DNA from: Thiorhodovibrio sp.
Lineage (GTDB): Bacteria; Pseudomonadota; Gammaproteobacteria; Chromatiales; Chromatiaceae
Direction of reading: 5' to 3'
Length of the DNA: 8,811 bases
Assembly: GCA_007128075.1 (NCBI GenBank)
Contig: SKYD01000270.1
Location: forward strand, 1-8,811
A program made the position numbers and the translations under genes. Shown here in pieces: positions 1 to 7,167 of this stretch. The stretch's first letter is position 1, and each line of letters opens with the position of its first letter. Below the pieces are notes generated by a model. That model saw nothing but the letters and a program-made list of their open reading frames with translations, was not told the origin of the DNA and searched no databases.

Positions 1-589
1 CATGGGGCTACCGATTGAGCGGCTGATCATCGCCACCAATCGCAATGATATTCTAACCCGTTTTGTCAACACCGGGGTCTATCGCGGCAGCGAGGTCTAT
101 CACACCCTGAGTCCAGCAATGGACATTCAGCTTGCCTCTAATTTTGAACGCTATCTGTATTATCTGTTTGCAGAAAATCCTGCGACAGTCGCCAGCCAGA
201 TGGCAGCGATGCAGCACAGCGGCGAGCTAACCATCACCCCAGAACAACAGCATCAGGTGCAAACCGATTTCACAGCGCGTGCGGTCTCTGATGCCGAGAC
301 CTTGGAGCAGATGCGTGATACATACCATGCCAGCGGCTATGTGCTCTGTCCACATAGCGCGGTTGGGGTGCGGGCGGCGACTGATTGGCCAGAGGCGATC
401 TGTTTGGCAACAGCGCATCCGGCGAAATTCAACGAAGCGGTGATTGAAGCCATTGGCCAACCAGCGCCCGCGCCGCCGAGTCTTGCAGGGTTGTTAGATA
501 TGCCCACGCGCTGTATTGATCTTGCTGCCGAGGTGGATGCCGTCCGCGCTCATCTCATTTCCACATTAGGAAATCATCATGCAACATGA
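1..589 (+). CDS. thrC: Threonine synthase, C-terminal part (5' end outside window)
   Basis: Threonine synthase is a cytoplasmic PLP enzyme that turns O-phosphohomoserine into threonine, the last step of threonine synthesis. The visible 195-196 residues match the C-terminal half of the proteobacterial/fungal-type enzyme (about 430 residues in E. coli). Signatures near the window edge are the GLPIE-L-IATN-NDIL segment, a TGVY motif, and the strongly conserved LSPAMDIQ-ASNFERYLYYL block. The in-frame ATG at position 2 is internal, since the family reads 'KKMGLPIE' here, so the gene runs off the left edge and its PLP lysine is not in view. The reading frame is intact to the TGA at 587-589. The next gene, of the leucine/isoleucine branch, starts 33 bases downstream on the same strand and is probably co-transcribed. 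The family call is firm; only truncation by the window limits it. Confidence 0.95.
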   Translation, partial: MGLPIERLIIATNRNDILTRFVNTGVYRGSEVYHTLSPAMDIQLASNFERYLYYLFAENPATVASQMAAMQHSGELTITPEQQHQVQTDFTARAVSDAETLEQMRDTYHASGYVLCPHSAVGVRAATDWPEAICLATAHPAKFNEAVIEAIGQPAPAPPSLAGLLDMPTRCIDLAAEVDAVRAHLISTLGNHHAT

Positions 590-622
590 TGTTGCTAGAA
601 AATCATTGCACTGTAGACCATC

Positions 623-2188
623 ATGACTGATTGTTCCTCGATTCAAATTTTAGATACCACTCTGCGTGATGGTGAGCAAACCCAAGGGGTGTCGTTCTCA
701 GGTGATGAAAAAATCAATATCGCCAAAATTTTGCTCGAAGCGGTGCGTGTGGATCGCATTGAAGTTGCTTCAGCGCGGGTCTCGGAAGGCGAGCAAGCCG
801 CCGTCGCCGGGCTGATTGAATGGGCACGCGAGCAAGGGCTGGATTCACGCATTGAAGTGCTGGGTTTTGTCGATTTTGGCACCAGCATCGACTGGATTCG
901 TCAGGCGGGCGGACAGGTCATCAATCTGTTGGCAAAGGGCAGCGAAAAGCATTGTCGGTTGCAATTGGGCAAATGCCTGGAATCGCATGTCGAGGATATC
1001 GAGGCCAATGTCCAGCTTGCCCGCAGCCAAGGTTTGGTGGTCAATCTGTATTTAGAAGATTGGTCAAACGGCTATGCGGACAGTCCGGCGTATGTTTTTG
1101 GCTTGATGGAACAGCTTCAGGACTCCGGCATCGAGCATTTCATGCTGCCAGATACGCTGGGGGTGATGACACCAGAGACTGTCTATGCCGCGATCAGCGA
1201 CATGCGCAGCCGCTTCCCCAATTGTCAGTTTGATTTTCACCCACACAACGACTATGGATTGGCAACCGCCAATGTGTTGGCAGCAGCGCGGGCTGGTGCG
1301 GCGGCGGTGCATTGCACCGTCAACTGTTTGGGCGAGCGTGCCGGCAATGCCTCGCTGGCGGAAGTGGTGGTCAATCTGCGCGATCAATTGGGTTATCAAC
1401 TGACGATTGATGAATCCCATTTGGTGCGTGCCAGCGAGCTGGTGCAGTATTTTGCTGGCAAACGGATTGCCGACAATGCCCCAATTATTGGTGCTGATGT
1501 GTTCACCCAAACCGCTGGCATTCATGCCGATGGGGATAAAAAAGGACTGCTGTATCACACCAAGCTCTCGCCAGAGCGCTTTAGCCGTGATCGCACCTAT
1601 GCACTGGGCAAACTCAGCGGCAAGGCATCACTGGCAAAAAATCTCGAACGGCTGAATATCCAGCTTTCGGAAGACAATCAACGCAAGGTGCTGGCGCGGA
1701 TTATTGAGCTTGGTGATTCAAAAAAGATCATTACCACTGAAGATTTGCCATTTATCATTGCCGAGGTGTTGGAGAGTCGCGACTATACCCACGCTGAATT
1801 GCTCGCCTGTAATATTTCCAGCAGCCTCGGTCTGGAATCCACTGCCAGTCTAAAAATGCGGATCGGCGAGGAGGTGATGACCGCCAGCGGCAGCGGCAAT
1901 GGTGGCTTTGATGCGTTTAACAATGCTCTGGCGAAGATCGTTAAACGCCACGGGCTGCATTTGGCACGGCTTGCTGATTATGAGGTCAGAATTCCCAAGG
2001 GTGGGCGCAGCGACGCGCTCACCGAATGCACCATCACCTGGGAACATCAGGAGCGCGTCTTTAAAACTCGCGGCGTTCACGCCAATCAGGTGTTTGCGGC
2101 GATTGGCGCGACCTTGCGGATGCTCAATCTGGTGTTGCATCAGTCCATCGGCCATCACCGATCCGAGCCTCATCAGGTGTCCGGGTGA
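623..2188 (+). CDS. 2-isopropylmalate synthase / citramalate synthase family protein (LeuA2/CimA-like)
   Basis: A 521-residue member of the DRE-TIM metallolyase family, which condenses an acyl-CoA with a 2-oxo acid: acetyl-CoA plus 2-oxoisovalerate gives 2-isopropylmalate (leucine), and acetyl-CoA plus pyruvate gives citramalate (isoleucine). The N-terminal TIM barrel carries DTTLRDGEQ at residues 11-19 (metal ligand D11, catalytic R15), the HPHND metal site (H206, H208) and GERAGNASL at 237-245 (N242). A GIHADG motif lies at 299-304. Residues about 390-505 look like the LeuA allosteric dimer domain, including a GSGNGGFDAFNNAL stretch, so feedback control by a branched-chain amino acid is likely. 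The 'VDRIEVASARVS' wording recalls the LeuA2-type sequences annotated in Bacteroidetes and some proteobacteria rather than E. coli LeuA. The substrate cannot be decided from sequence. ATG 623 fits the family N-terminus, although no clear Shine-Dalgarno precedes it. The stop overlaps the rnhB start (GTGA). Confidence 0.88.
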   Translation: MTDCSSIQILDTTLRDGEQTQGVSFSGDEKINIAKILLEAVRVDRIEVASARVSEGEQAAVAGLIEWAREQGLDSRIEVLGFVDFGTSIDWIRQAGGQVINLLAKGSEKHCRLQLGKCLESHVEDIEANVQLARSQGLVVNLYLEDWSNGYADSPAYVFGLMEQLQDSGIEHFMLPDTLGVMTPETVYAAISDMRSRFPNCQFDFHPHNDYGLATANVLAAARAGAAAVHCTVNCLGERAGNASLAEVVVNLRDQLGYQLTIDESHLVRASELVQYFAGKRIADNAPIIGADVFTQTAGIHADGDKKGLLYHTKLSPERFSRDRTYALGKLSGKASLAKNLERLNIQLSEDNQRKVLARIIELGDSKKIITTEDLPFIIAEVLESRDYTHAELLACNISSSLGLESTASLKMRIGEEVMTASGSGNGGFDAFNNALAKIVKRHGLHLARLADYEVRIPKGGRSDALTECTITWEHQERVFKTRGVHANQVFAAIGATLRMLNLVLHQSIGHHRSEPHQVSG

Positions 2189-2769
2189 TTGAGCTGGTGG
2201 CAGGGGTTGATGAGGCGGGGCGCGGTCCATTGGCAGGGCCCGTGGTCGCCGCTGCGGTGATTCTCGACCCGCAAGCGATGCCAGCCGGCATCCGCGATTC
2301 CAAAAAACTCAGTGCAGCGATGCGTGAACGCTTAGCGCCGCTGATTCAGCACCGAGCGCGGGCATTTGCGGTGGCAGTGGTCAGCGCCAGCGAGATCGAC
2401 GACATGAATATTTTTCAGGCCTCATTGCACGCCATGCGGCAAGCACTCTGGGCGTTGCAGCCATTGCCAGAGCGGGCGCTGATTGATGGCACCCATTGTC
2501 CAGCGGAGCTGCCCTGTCCTGCCGAAGGGATTGTGCGCGGCGATCTGACAGTTCCGCTGATCAGTGCGGCCTCGATTATAGCCAAGGTGGCGCGTGATCG
2601 TATTCTGTGTGAACTCGATGCGCGTTATCCTGACTATGGATTTGCGCGTCACAAGGGCTATCCTACGCCACAGCATTTGGCTGCCTTGCGGCGTTTCGGA
2701 CCCTGTCCTGAACATCGACGCTCATATCGACCAGTGCAAGCAGTCCTGACAGAAGCAGGTGCGTCATGA
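2185..2769 (+). CDS. rnhB: Ribonuclease HII
   Basis: RNase HII cuts the RNA strand of RNA-DNA hybrids and starts removal of single ribonucleotides misincorporated into DNA; it acts in the cytoplasm with Mn2+ or Mg2+. The 194-residue product is close to the E. coli length of 198. The DEAGRG signature is at residues 9-14 (catalytic D9, E10), DSKKLS at 38-43, an LIDG aspartate at D101, and the RGD aspartate at D120 followed by ISAASIIAKVARD. These supply the four acidic metal ligands known in the family. The C-terminal HKGYPT (156-161) and HRRSY motifs are present. The start is a GTG at 2185 whose last two bases are part of the upstream stop (GTGA), which gives an N-terminus aligned with E. coli RNase HII. 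A CAGGTG at 2174-2179 may act as a weak ribosome site. Its TGA overlaps the receptor's ATG. Nothing looks missing. Confidence 0.96.
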   Translation: MIELVAGVDEAGRGPLAGPVVAAAVILDPQAMPAGIRDSKKLSAAMRERLAPLIQHRARAFAVAVVSASEIDDMNIFQASLHAMRQALWALQPLPERALIDGTHCPAELPCPAEGIVRGDLTVPLISAASIIAKVARDRILCELDARYPDYGFARHKGYPTPQHLAALRRFGPCPEHRRSYRPVQAVLTEAGAS

Positions 2770-4616
2770 TCAAAAATTTATCGGTTAAACACTTATTTGC
2801 CTTGCTATCCCTGGCAGCCGTGCTGCTGGGATTGGCGGTTGTGATGATCTTACTGAATGCCTATCGTGCCCATCACGACATGGCGGCGGTCTATGAACAA
2901 CGCTATCAATCCTTTCTGCTGGCGAATGAATTGCGCCAAAGCTCGGATGATCTCACGCGGATGGCGCGCACCTATGTGGTCACTGGCGATCCTGAATTTG
3001 AGCGTCAGTTTCATGCCGTGTTGGCGATTCGCAACGGCGAGGCACCGCGCCCGCTGCATTATGAGCGCATTTACTGGGATTTTGTCGCTGCTGGCGATTT
3101 GCAGCCGCGCCCTGATGGCGAGACCATTGCGCTGACTGAGCTGATGCGCCAAGCGGGGTTTAGCGATGCTGAATTTGCCAAGCTCGCCGAGGCGCAGGCC
3201 AACTCGGATGCGCTGGTTCACCGTGAAGAGGTGGCGATGCACGCTGTTAAGGGGTTATTTCAGGATGCGCAAGGACAATTCACAGTTCAAGGTGAGCCAG
3301 ATTTTGAATTGGCACGCCAGCTCATGCACGATGCGGACTATCATGCGTTCAAAGCCGAGATTATGCGGCCGCTGGATGATTTTTTTGTGTTGCTGGATAC
3401 CCGAACCGCCAATGAGGTGGCCGCCGCGCAACATCGCAGCCAGCAAGCCTATGGGCAGATCATCATCGTGATATTGGTCACCATGATTGGCGGACTGTTG
3501 GTGATGTGGCTGCTCTACCATTGGCTACAGCGCCAGCTCGGCGGCGAGCCGGCCTATGTTCGTTCTGTTGTTGAGACCATCGCCGATGGCAATCTCGGCG
3601 CACCGATTGTCCGCCAACACAATGACGACCATAGTGTGCTCATGGCAATGGACACCATGAAACACAATCTAGCGGGGATGTTGAGCGAAATGGACACCCA
3701 TGCTGCCGAGCTTGAGCAGTCAGCCAAGCAATTGGCTGATACCGCCGGGGTGATGGTGCGCTCCGGCTTGGCACGCGACCATGCCAATCAATCCATCGCC
3801 ACCGCCATCGAACAGATGGCCTCGTCGGTGGCGGAGATTACCTCCACCATGGAGGAACTATCCGCCTCTTCAACTCAGATTGCTGATCATTCACAATCGG
3901 TTGTCGAAGTGGCGCGGCGCACACTTGACAGCAGCCATGCGGGCACCGAGGCGATGCAGCAGTTGTTGGGACGCATGAACGAGATCGACTCCGACAATCA
4001 AAAAAATCTGGCGGAGATTGTTGCCCTGGGGACACGCTCCAAAGAGATCAGTCAGTTTATGAATTTGATTGATGCGGTGGTCGATCAAACCAAGCTCATT
4101 GCCTTTAATGCCGCGCTGGAGGCATCGAGCGCCGGGGAATCGGGCAAACGCTTCTCGGTGGTCGCGGCTGAGATTCGCCGCCTTGCTGATAGCGTTTCGG
4201 AATCAACCCGCGAGATTGAGGGGAAGATGCAGAATATTCAGGATGTCATCGGGCGGTTGGTGCTGGCATCTGAAAAAAGTGCTACCACCATTGCCGCCGG
4301 GCTGGCGGCAAGCCAATCGACGGCAAAAATTCTCGATGAGATCGAACAGGCGGCAGGCCAGACCACCAGCGCCGCCCAAAAAATCTCACTCTCGACCCAA
4401 CAGCAAAAAACTGCCAGCAGCCAGGTGGTGCAGGCGTTGCGCGAAATCGCCGATGCCAGTGCGCATACCAATCAGGCGGTTCATCGCGTCTCCAATATCA
4501 GCGGCACTTTGTTGACCATGTCAACAACCATGCGCACCCTATTTGAGCGTTTTCAGCTCGGCGATACTGAATCACGCTTAGCCAAAACCACCCCACCTGC
4601 CTCGACGACAGTATGA
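2766..4616 (+). CDS. Methyl-accepting chemotaxis protein with atypical signalling tip
   Basis: A 616-residue transmembrane chemoreceptor. TM1 is at about residues 9-31, a roughly 200-residue periplasmic sensor follows, and TM2 is at about 231-253. A HAMP-like linker (about 254-305) contains LGGEP and ETIADGNL; the cytoplasmic helical hairpin runs to about 595. The sensor begins with a SDDLTRMARTYVVTGD block (60-75) that I recall from other bacterial sensor proteins. A full consensus methylation site surrounds E363/E364, with a near-consensus site at Q545/Q546, matching the adjacent cheB and cheR. The hairpin tip (about 437-465) aligns with Tsr, but the conserved QTN is QTK (K443), and the AAR motif with the trimer-contact arginine R388 of Tsr is ASS (S455). 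The C-terminus ends in a Thr/Pro-rich tail without an NWETF-type pentapeptide. It starts inside the rnhB stop (ATGA) and ends overlapping cheB. The ligand is unknown; it may serve an alternative chemosensory pathway rather than flagellar taxis. Confidence 0.93.
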   Translation: MIKNLSVKHLFALLSLAAVLLGLAVVMILLNAYRAHHDMAAVYEQRYQSFLLANELRQSSDDLTRMARTYVVTGDPEFERQFHAVLAIRNGEAPRPLHYERIYWDFVAAGDLQPRPDGETIALTELMRQAGFSDAEFAKLAEAQANSDALVHREEVAMHAVKGLFQDAQGQFTVQGEPDFELARQLMHDADYHAFKAEIMRPLDDFFVLLDTRTANEVAAAQHRSQQAYGQIIIVILVTMIGGLLVMWLLYHWLQRQLGGEPAYVRSVVETIADGNLGAPIVRQHNDDHSVLMAMDTMKHNLAGMLSEMDTHAAELEQSAKQLADTAGVMVRSGLARDHANQSIATAIEQMASSVAEITSTMEELSASSTQIADHSQSVVEVARRTLDSSHAGTEAMQQLLGRMNEIDSDNQKNLAEIVALGTRSKEISQFMNLIDAVVDQTKLIAFNAALEASSAGESGKRFSVVAAEIRRLADSVSESTREIEGKMQNIQDVIGRLVLASEKSATTIAAGLAASQSTAKILDEIEQAAGQTTSAAQKISLSTQQQKTASSQVVQALREIADASAHTNQAVHRVSNISGTLLTMSTTMRTLFERFQLGDTESRLAKTTPPASTTV

Positions 4617-5644
4617 GCATTCGTGTTTTAATTGTTGACGATAGCAGCCTGGTTCGCGGCTTTTTGCGGGCGATCTTAGAGCGTGAGCCGGACATTGAGG
4701 TCGTTGGCGAGGCAAGCAATGGCCGTCGTGCGGTCGAGATGACCCAAGCGTTGCGCCCGAGCTTGGTCACCATGGATTTAGAAATGCCGGTGATGCACGG
4801 GTTAGAGGCGATTGCGGAGATTATGTGTACCAAAGCGGTACCGATTCTGGTCGCCAGTAGCTATGATGATGCTGCCAATGCCTGTGAAGCATTGCGGCTG
4901 GGAGCACTGGATGTGATCGCCAAGCCCGATCATAGCACCGACACCATCGCTGAATTTATCGCCAAAGTGCGCTTGCTCGCCGACATTGTGGTGATGACCC
5001 GTTGGTCACAACAGCCAGCCAAGATCAACCGCCTCCATGCTGCGCCGATGCCGCTGTTGGATGCGCCACCAGGATATCGCCATCTAGTGGCAATTGCCGC
5101 CTCTACCGGCGGTCCCCAGGCATTGCTACAGATTCTTGCGGCACTGCCACCAGAATTTTCTTGCCCGATCATCATTGCCCAGCATATTGCCGAGGGTTTT
5201 AGCGCCGGGCTTGCTGAATGGCTGGCGCTGCATTGTGCCTTGCCGGTGCGCTTGGTCACCTCCGGCGAGTCATTGTCTCAAGGCGTGGTGTATCTGGTGC
5301 CTTCAGAATACAATGCGGTGTTTGATGCACAGGCGCGGATTCAGCTACAACAACGGGCAGCAAACGATATTTATCGCCCCAACTGCGATCAGTTGCTTGG
5401 CTCGGTGGCACATGTGTTCGGGCCTCGTGCAGTGGGGATCATTCTCACTGGCATGAGCAGCGACGGGGCTTGGGGGATGCGCCAAATTCACGAGCGCGGC
5501 GGCATCACCTTGGCGCAAGACGAGCACAGTTCGGTGGTCTATGGCATGAATCGGGTGGCGATTGAATCCGGAGTGATTGATCAGGTGCTGCCGCTTGATG
5601 CCGTCGCCAGCACATTGTGGAAGCTAATCCGCTGCTTGCAATGA
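4613..5644 (+). CDS. cheB: Chemotaxis response regulator protein-glutamate methylesterase CheB
   Basis: CheB removes methyl groups from receptor glutamates, and deamidates receptor glutamines, to reset receptor signalling; its activity rises when its receiver domain is phosphorylated by CheA. The 343-residue protein has both domains. The receiver spans residues about 1-120, with acidic pair D9/D10, phospho-acceptor D55 in TMDLEMP, conserved S82/S83 and K104. A linker of about 30 residues leads to the esterase domain, which carries the catalytic triad S164 (AASTGGP), H191 (IAQHI) and D284 (GMSSDGA). These positions almost match E. coli CheB (S164, H190, D286). The intact phosphorylation site implies a partner CheA, which is not encoded in the window. 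The ATG overlaps the receptor stop (ATGA at 4613-4616) with no obvious ribosome site, suggesting translational coupling. The stop overlaps the cheR start in the same way. Its substrate is most likely the receptor encoded just upstream. Confidence 0.96.
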   Translation: MSIRVLIVDDSSLVRGFLRAILEREPDIEVVGEASNGRRAVEMTQALRPSLVTMDLEMPVMHGLEAIAEIMCTKAVPILVASSYDDAANACEALRLGALDVIAKPDHSTDTIAEFIAKVRLLADIVVMTRWSQQPAKINRLHAAPMPLLDAPPGYRHLVAIAASTGGPQALLQILAALPPEFSCPIIIAQHIAEGFSAGLAEWLALHCALPVRLVTSGESLSQGVVYLVPSEYNAVFDAQARIQLQQRAANDIYRPNCDQLLGSVAHVFGPRAVGIILTGMSSDGAWGMRQIHERGGITLAQDEHSSVVYGMNRVAIESGVIDQVLPLDAVASTLWKLIRCLQ

Positions 5645-7083
5645 CCACCGCAGATCCGGAACCCTTCAAAACCCTCGTCCAGCAGCGCTGTGGGCTGTCC
5701 TTTGACAGTCGCACCGAGAACAAGCTCGCCAGTGCAGTTGACAAGCGCATGCACGAAACGAACATCAGCTCGGCAGCGCTCTATTTGGCGCGGCTCGATC
5801 AGGATCAAAACGAATTTCAGGCGCTGATCAATCTGCTGACCATCAATGAGACCTATTTTTTCCGCGAGCCAGAGCAACTGCGTATGGTGATTGAGTCACT
5901 GGTGCCGCAGCGTTTGGCAGTGCGCGAGTCAACGCAAAAGGTGCGGCTGCTCAGTGCTGGCTGTTCGTCGGGAGAAGAGGTCTATACACTGTTGATGGCA
6001 TTGTGGGAAGTGTACGATGTGCGCACCCCTGACTGGTTTGAGGTCATCGGCGGCGATATCGACACCAACATTCTGGAGCGAGCGCAGGCAGCGGTGTTTG
6101 GTGAGTTTTCTTTTCGCGGCATGGACCTGGCACGGCGCCAGCGTTTTTTTGATCCAATATCGCCAGGCCGCTTCAAAATCAAGGAATGGCTGGCGCCACA
6201 TGCCAGCTTTCATCCGCTCAATCTGCTCAGTCAAACCTCGAATTTTAGCCCATTTGATGTCATTTTATATCGCAATGTGTCGATTTATTTTGATGCCCCG
6301 ATCCGCGAGCGCATCCTGCGTCATCTGGCAACGCTGCTCAAACCCGATGGCTATCTGATCACTGGTTCCTCGGAGATTATTGGCAATGACCTGGGCGTGC
6401 TGCCGCTCATTGAAGAAAACGGGCTGTTTTATTTTGCCAATCGTCCATTGCCGCCACCTGCTGCACCTTCTCTACAATTAGTTGCCAAGCCGGTTCGCGC
6501 ATCGCAACCGCCGCCAGTGTCTAGCCGCCCCCCACCTGCACAAAAACAACCACCTACACTAGAACAACCGCCGCCGCCCACTGTCCAGCCCAGCGCACCG
6601 GCTTTAGAGACGCTGATGGCTGAACAGCGTTTTGATGAGGCACTGCTGGCGATTGATGCCGAGCTGGCACGCACCCCACAGGCAGGTCACGCTTTGCTAT
6701 TAAAAAGCTATGTGTTGCTGGAGCGGCGCCAGTTTGCGGCAGCAAGAACACTGGCACAGCAGGTGGTTGAACAAGATTCGTGGTCGCTCGACGGGTGGAT
6801 GCTGTTGGGGCTGATCGCCAAATGGGAGAACGATTCCGAGACCGCGACTGCTGCCTTTAAACGAGTGGTTTATATCCAGCCCGATTGTTGGCCAGCGCAC
6901 TATTATTTAGCTGATCTCTATCATGCCGCTGACGAGAGCCAATTAGCCCAGCGTGCCTGGCGGGTGGTGACGCGGTTGTTAGAAAACAGCCCGGTGCGCC
7001 CCAGCGGTTTGCGGCTGGCGATTTTGGAGCCGCCAGCACCAACGGTGCGCTATCTTTGTCGTCATCGTTTGGGGGATGCTTGA
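5641..7083 (+). CDS. cheR: CheR-type receptor methyltransferase with proline-rich linker and TPR-like C-terminus
   Basis: CheR transfers methyl groups from S-adenosylmethionine to receptor glutamates. From ATG 5641 the product is 480 residues, against about 285 for E. coli CheR. Residues 1-268 form the methyltransferase: a helical N-terminal domain ending in NETYFFRE (69-76), the SAM-binding SAGCSSGEEVYTL (105-117), GGDID (137-141) and YRNVSIYFD (210-218). Residues about 270-320 are proline-rich with several PPP runs, a probable flexible linker. Residues about 320-450 are alpha-helical with TPR-like spacing, as in WspC/FrzF-type CheR proteins where TPRs mediate partner binding. I chose ATG 5641 because it overlaps the cheB stop (ATGA), like the other junctions here; a GTG at 5617 in frame would add eight residues. 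The receptor lacks a C-terminal tethering pentapeptide, so the TPR region may provide docking instead. This is the last gene of the same-strand overlapping run. Confidence 0.94.
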   Translation: MTTADPEPFKTLVQQRCGLSFDSRTENKLASAVDKRMHETNISSAALYLARLDQDQNEFQALINLLTINETYFFREPEQLRMVIESLVPQRLAVRESTQKVRLLSAGCSSGEEVYTLLMALWEVYDVRTPDWFEVIGGDIDTNILERAQAAVFGEFSFRGMDLARRQRFFDPISPGRFKIKEWLAPHASFHPLNLLSQTSNFSPFDVILYRNVSIYFDAPIRERILRHLATLLKPDGYLITGSSEIIGNDLGVLPLIEENGLFYFANRPLPPPAAPSLQLVAKPVRASQPPPVSSRPPPAQKQPPTLEQPPPPTVQPSAPALETLMAEQRFDEALLAIDAELARTPQAGHALLLKSYVLLERRQFAAARTLAQQVVEQDSWSLDGWMLLGLIAKWENDSETATAAFKRVVYIQPDCWPAHYYLADLYHAADESQLAQRAWRVVTRLLENSPVRPSGLRLAILEPPAPTVRYLCRHRLGDA

Positions 7084-7167
7084 AGTTTCGACAATGAATC
7101 ATCATCTGTGGTTAGATAGTCATCGCATCCTGTATCACTGAACTAAAATTTGGGAGTATTTTTTAGT
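7084..7167 (+). promoter_or_regulatory. AT-richer gap between cheR and the His-rich protein gene
   Basis: This 84-base gap is the longest non-coding stretch in the window and the likely place for a separate promoter of the downstream gene. It is richer in A and T than the flanking coding DNA. I see no convincing -35/-10 pair: TAAAAT at 7144-7149 resembles a -10 but lies too close to the ribosome site, and upstream hexamers near 7112-7117 lack a well-spaced -35. No hairpin plus T-run terminator for the cheR operon is visible, so read-through into the next gene remains possible. Confidence 0.3.
7152..7156 (+). promoter_or_regulatory. Ribosome binding site (GGGAG) for the His-rich exported protein
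   Basis: The purine run GGGAG lies 11 bases before ATG 7168 in otherwise A/T-rich sequence. It decides the start: an in-frame TTG at 7150 overlaps the upstream edge of this site and would add residues that spoil the signal peptide, while ATG 7168 gives a normal Lys-bearing signal peptide N-terminus. The spacing is a little long but acceptable. Confidence 0.55.

Noticed and set aside
1064..1558. 164-codon minus-strand open frame inside the LeuA-type gene
   Set aside because: It lies wholly within a firmly identified gene with intact catalytic motifs; the translated text shows no family features.
5617..5640. GTG at 5617 as an earlier start for cheR, adding eight residues
   Set aside because: ATG 5641 overlaps the cheB stop in the same ATGA pattern as the other operon junctions, and the family N-terminus does not need the extra residues.
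6448..6600. Proline-codon repeats in cheR as a possible DNA tandem repeat
   Set aside because: The CCGCCG and CCACCT runs are irregular in spacing and codon choice; they reflect a proline-rich linker, not a DNA repeat array.
7144..7149. TAAAAT as a -10 promoter element
   Set aside because: Transcription would start about at the ribosome binding site, and no -35 lies at a suitable distance.
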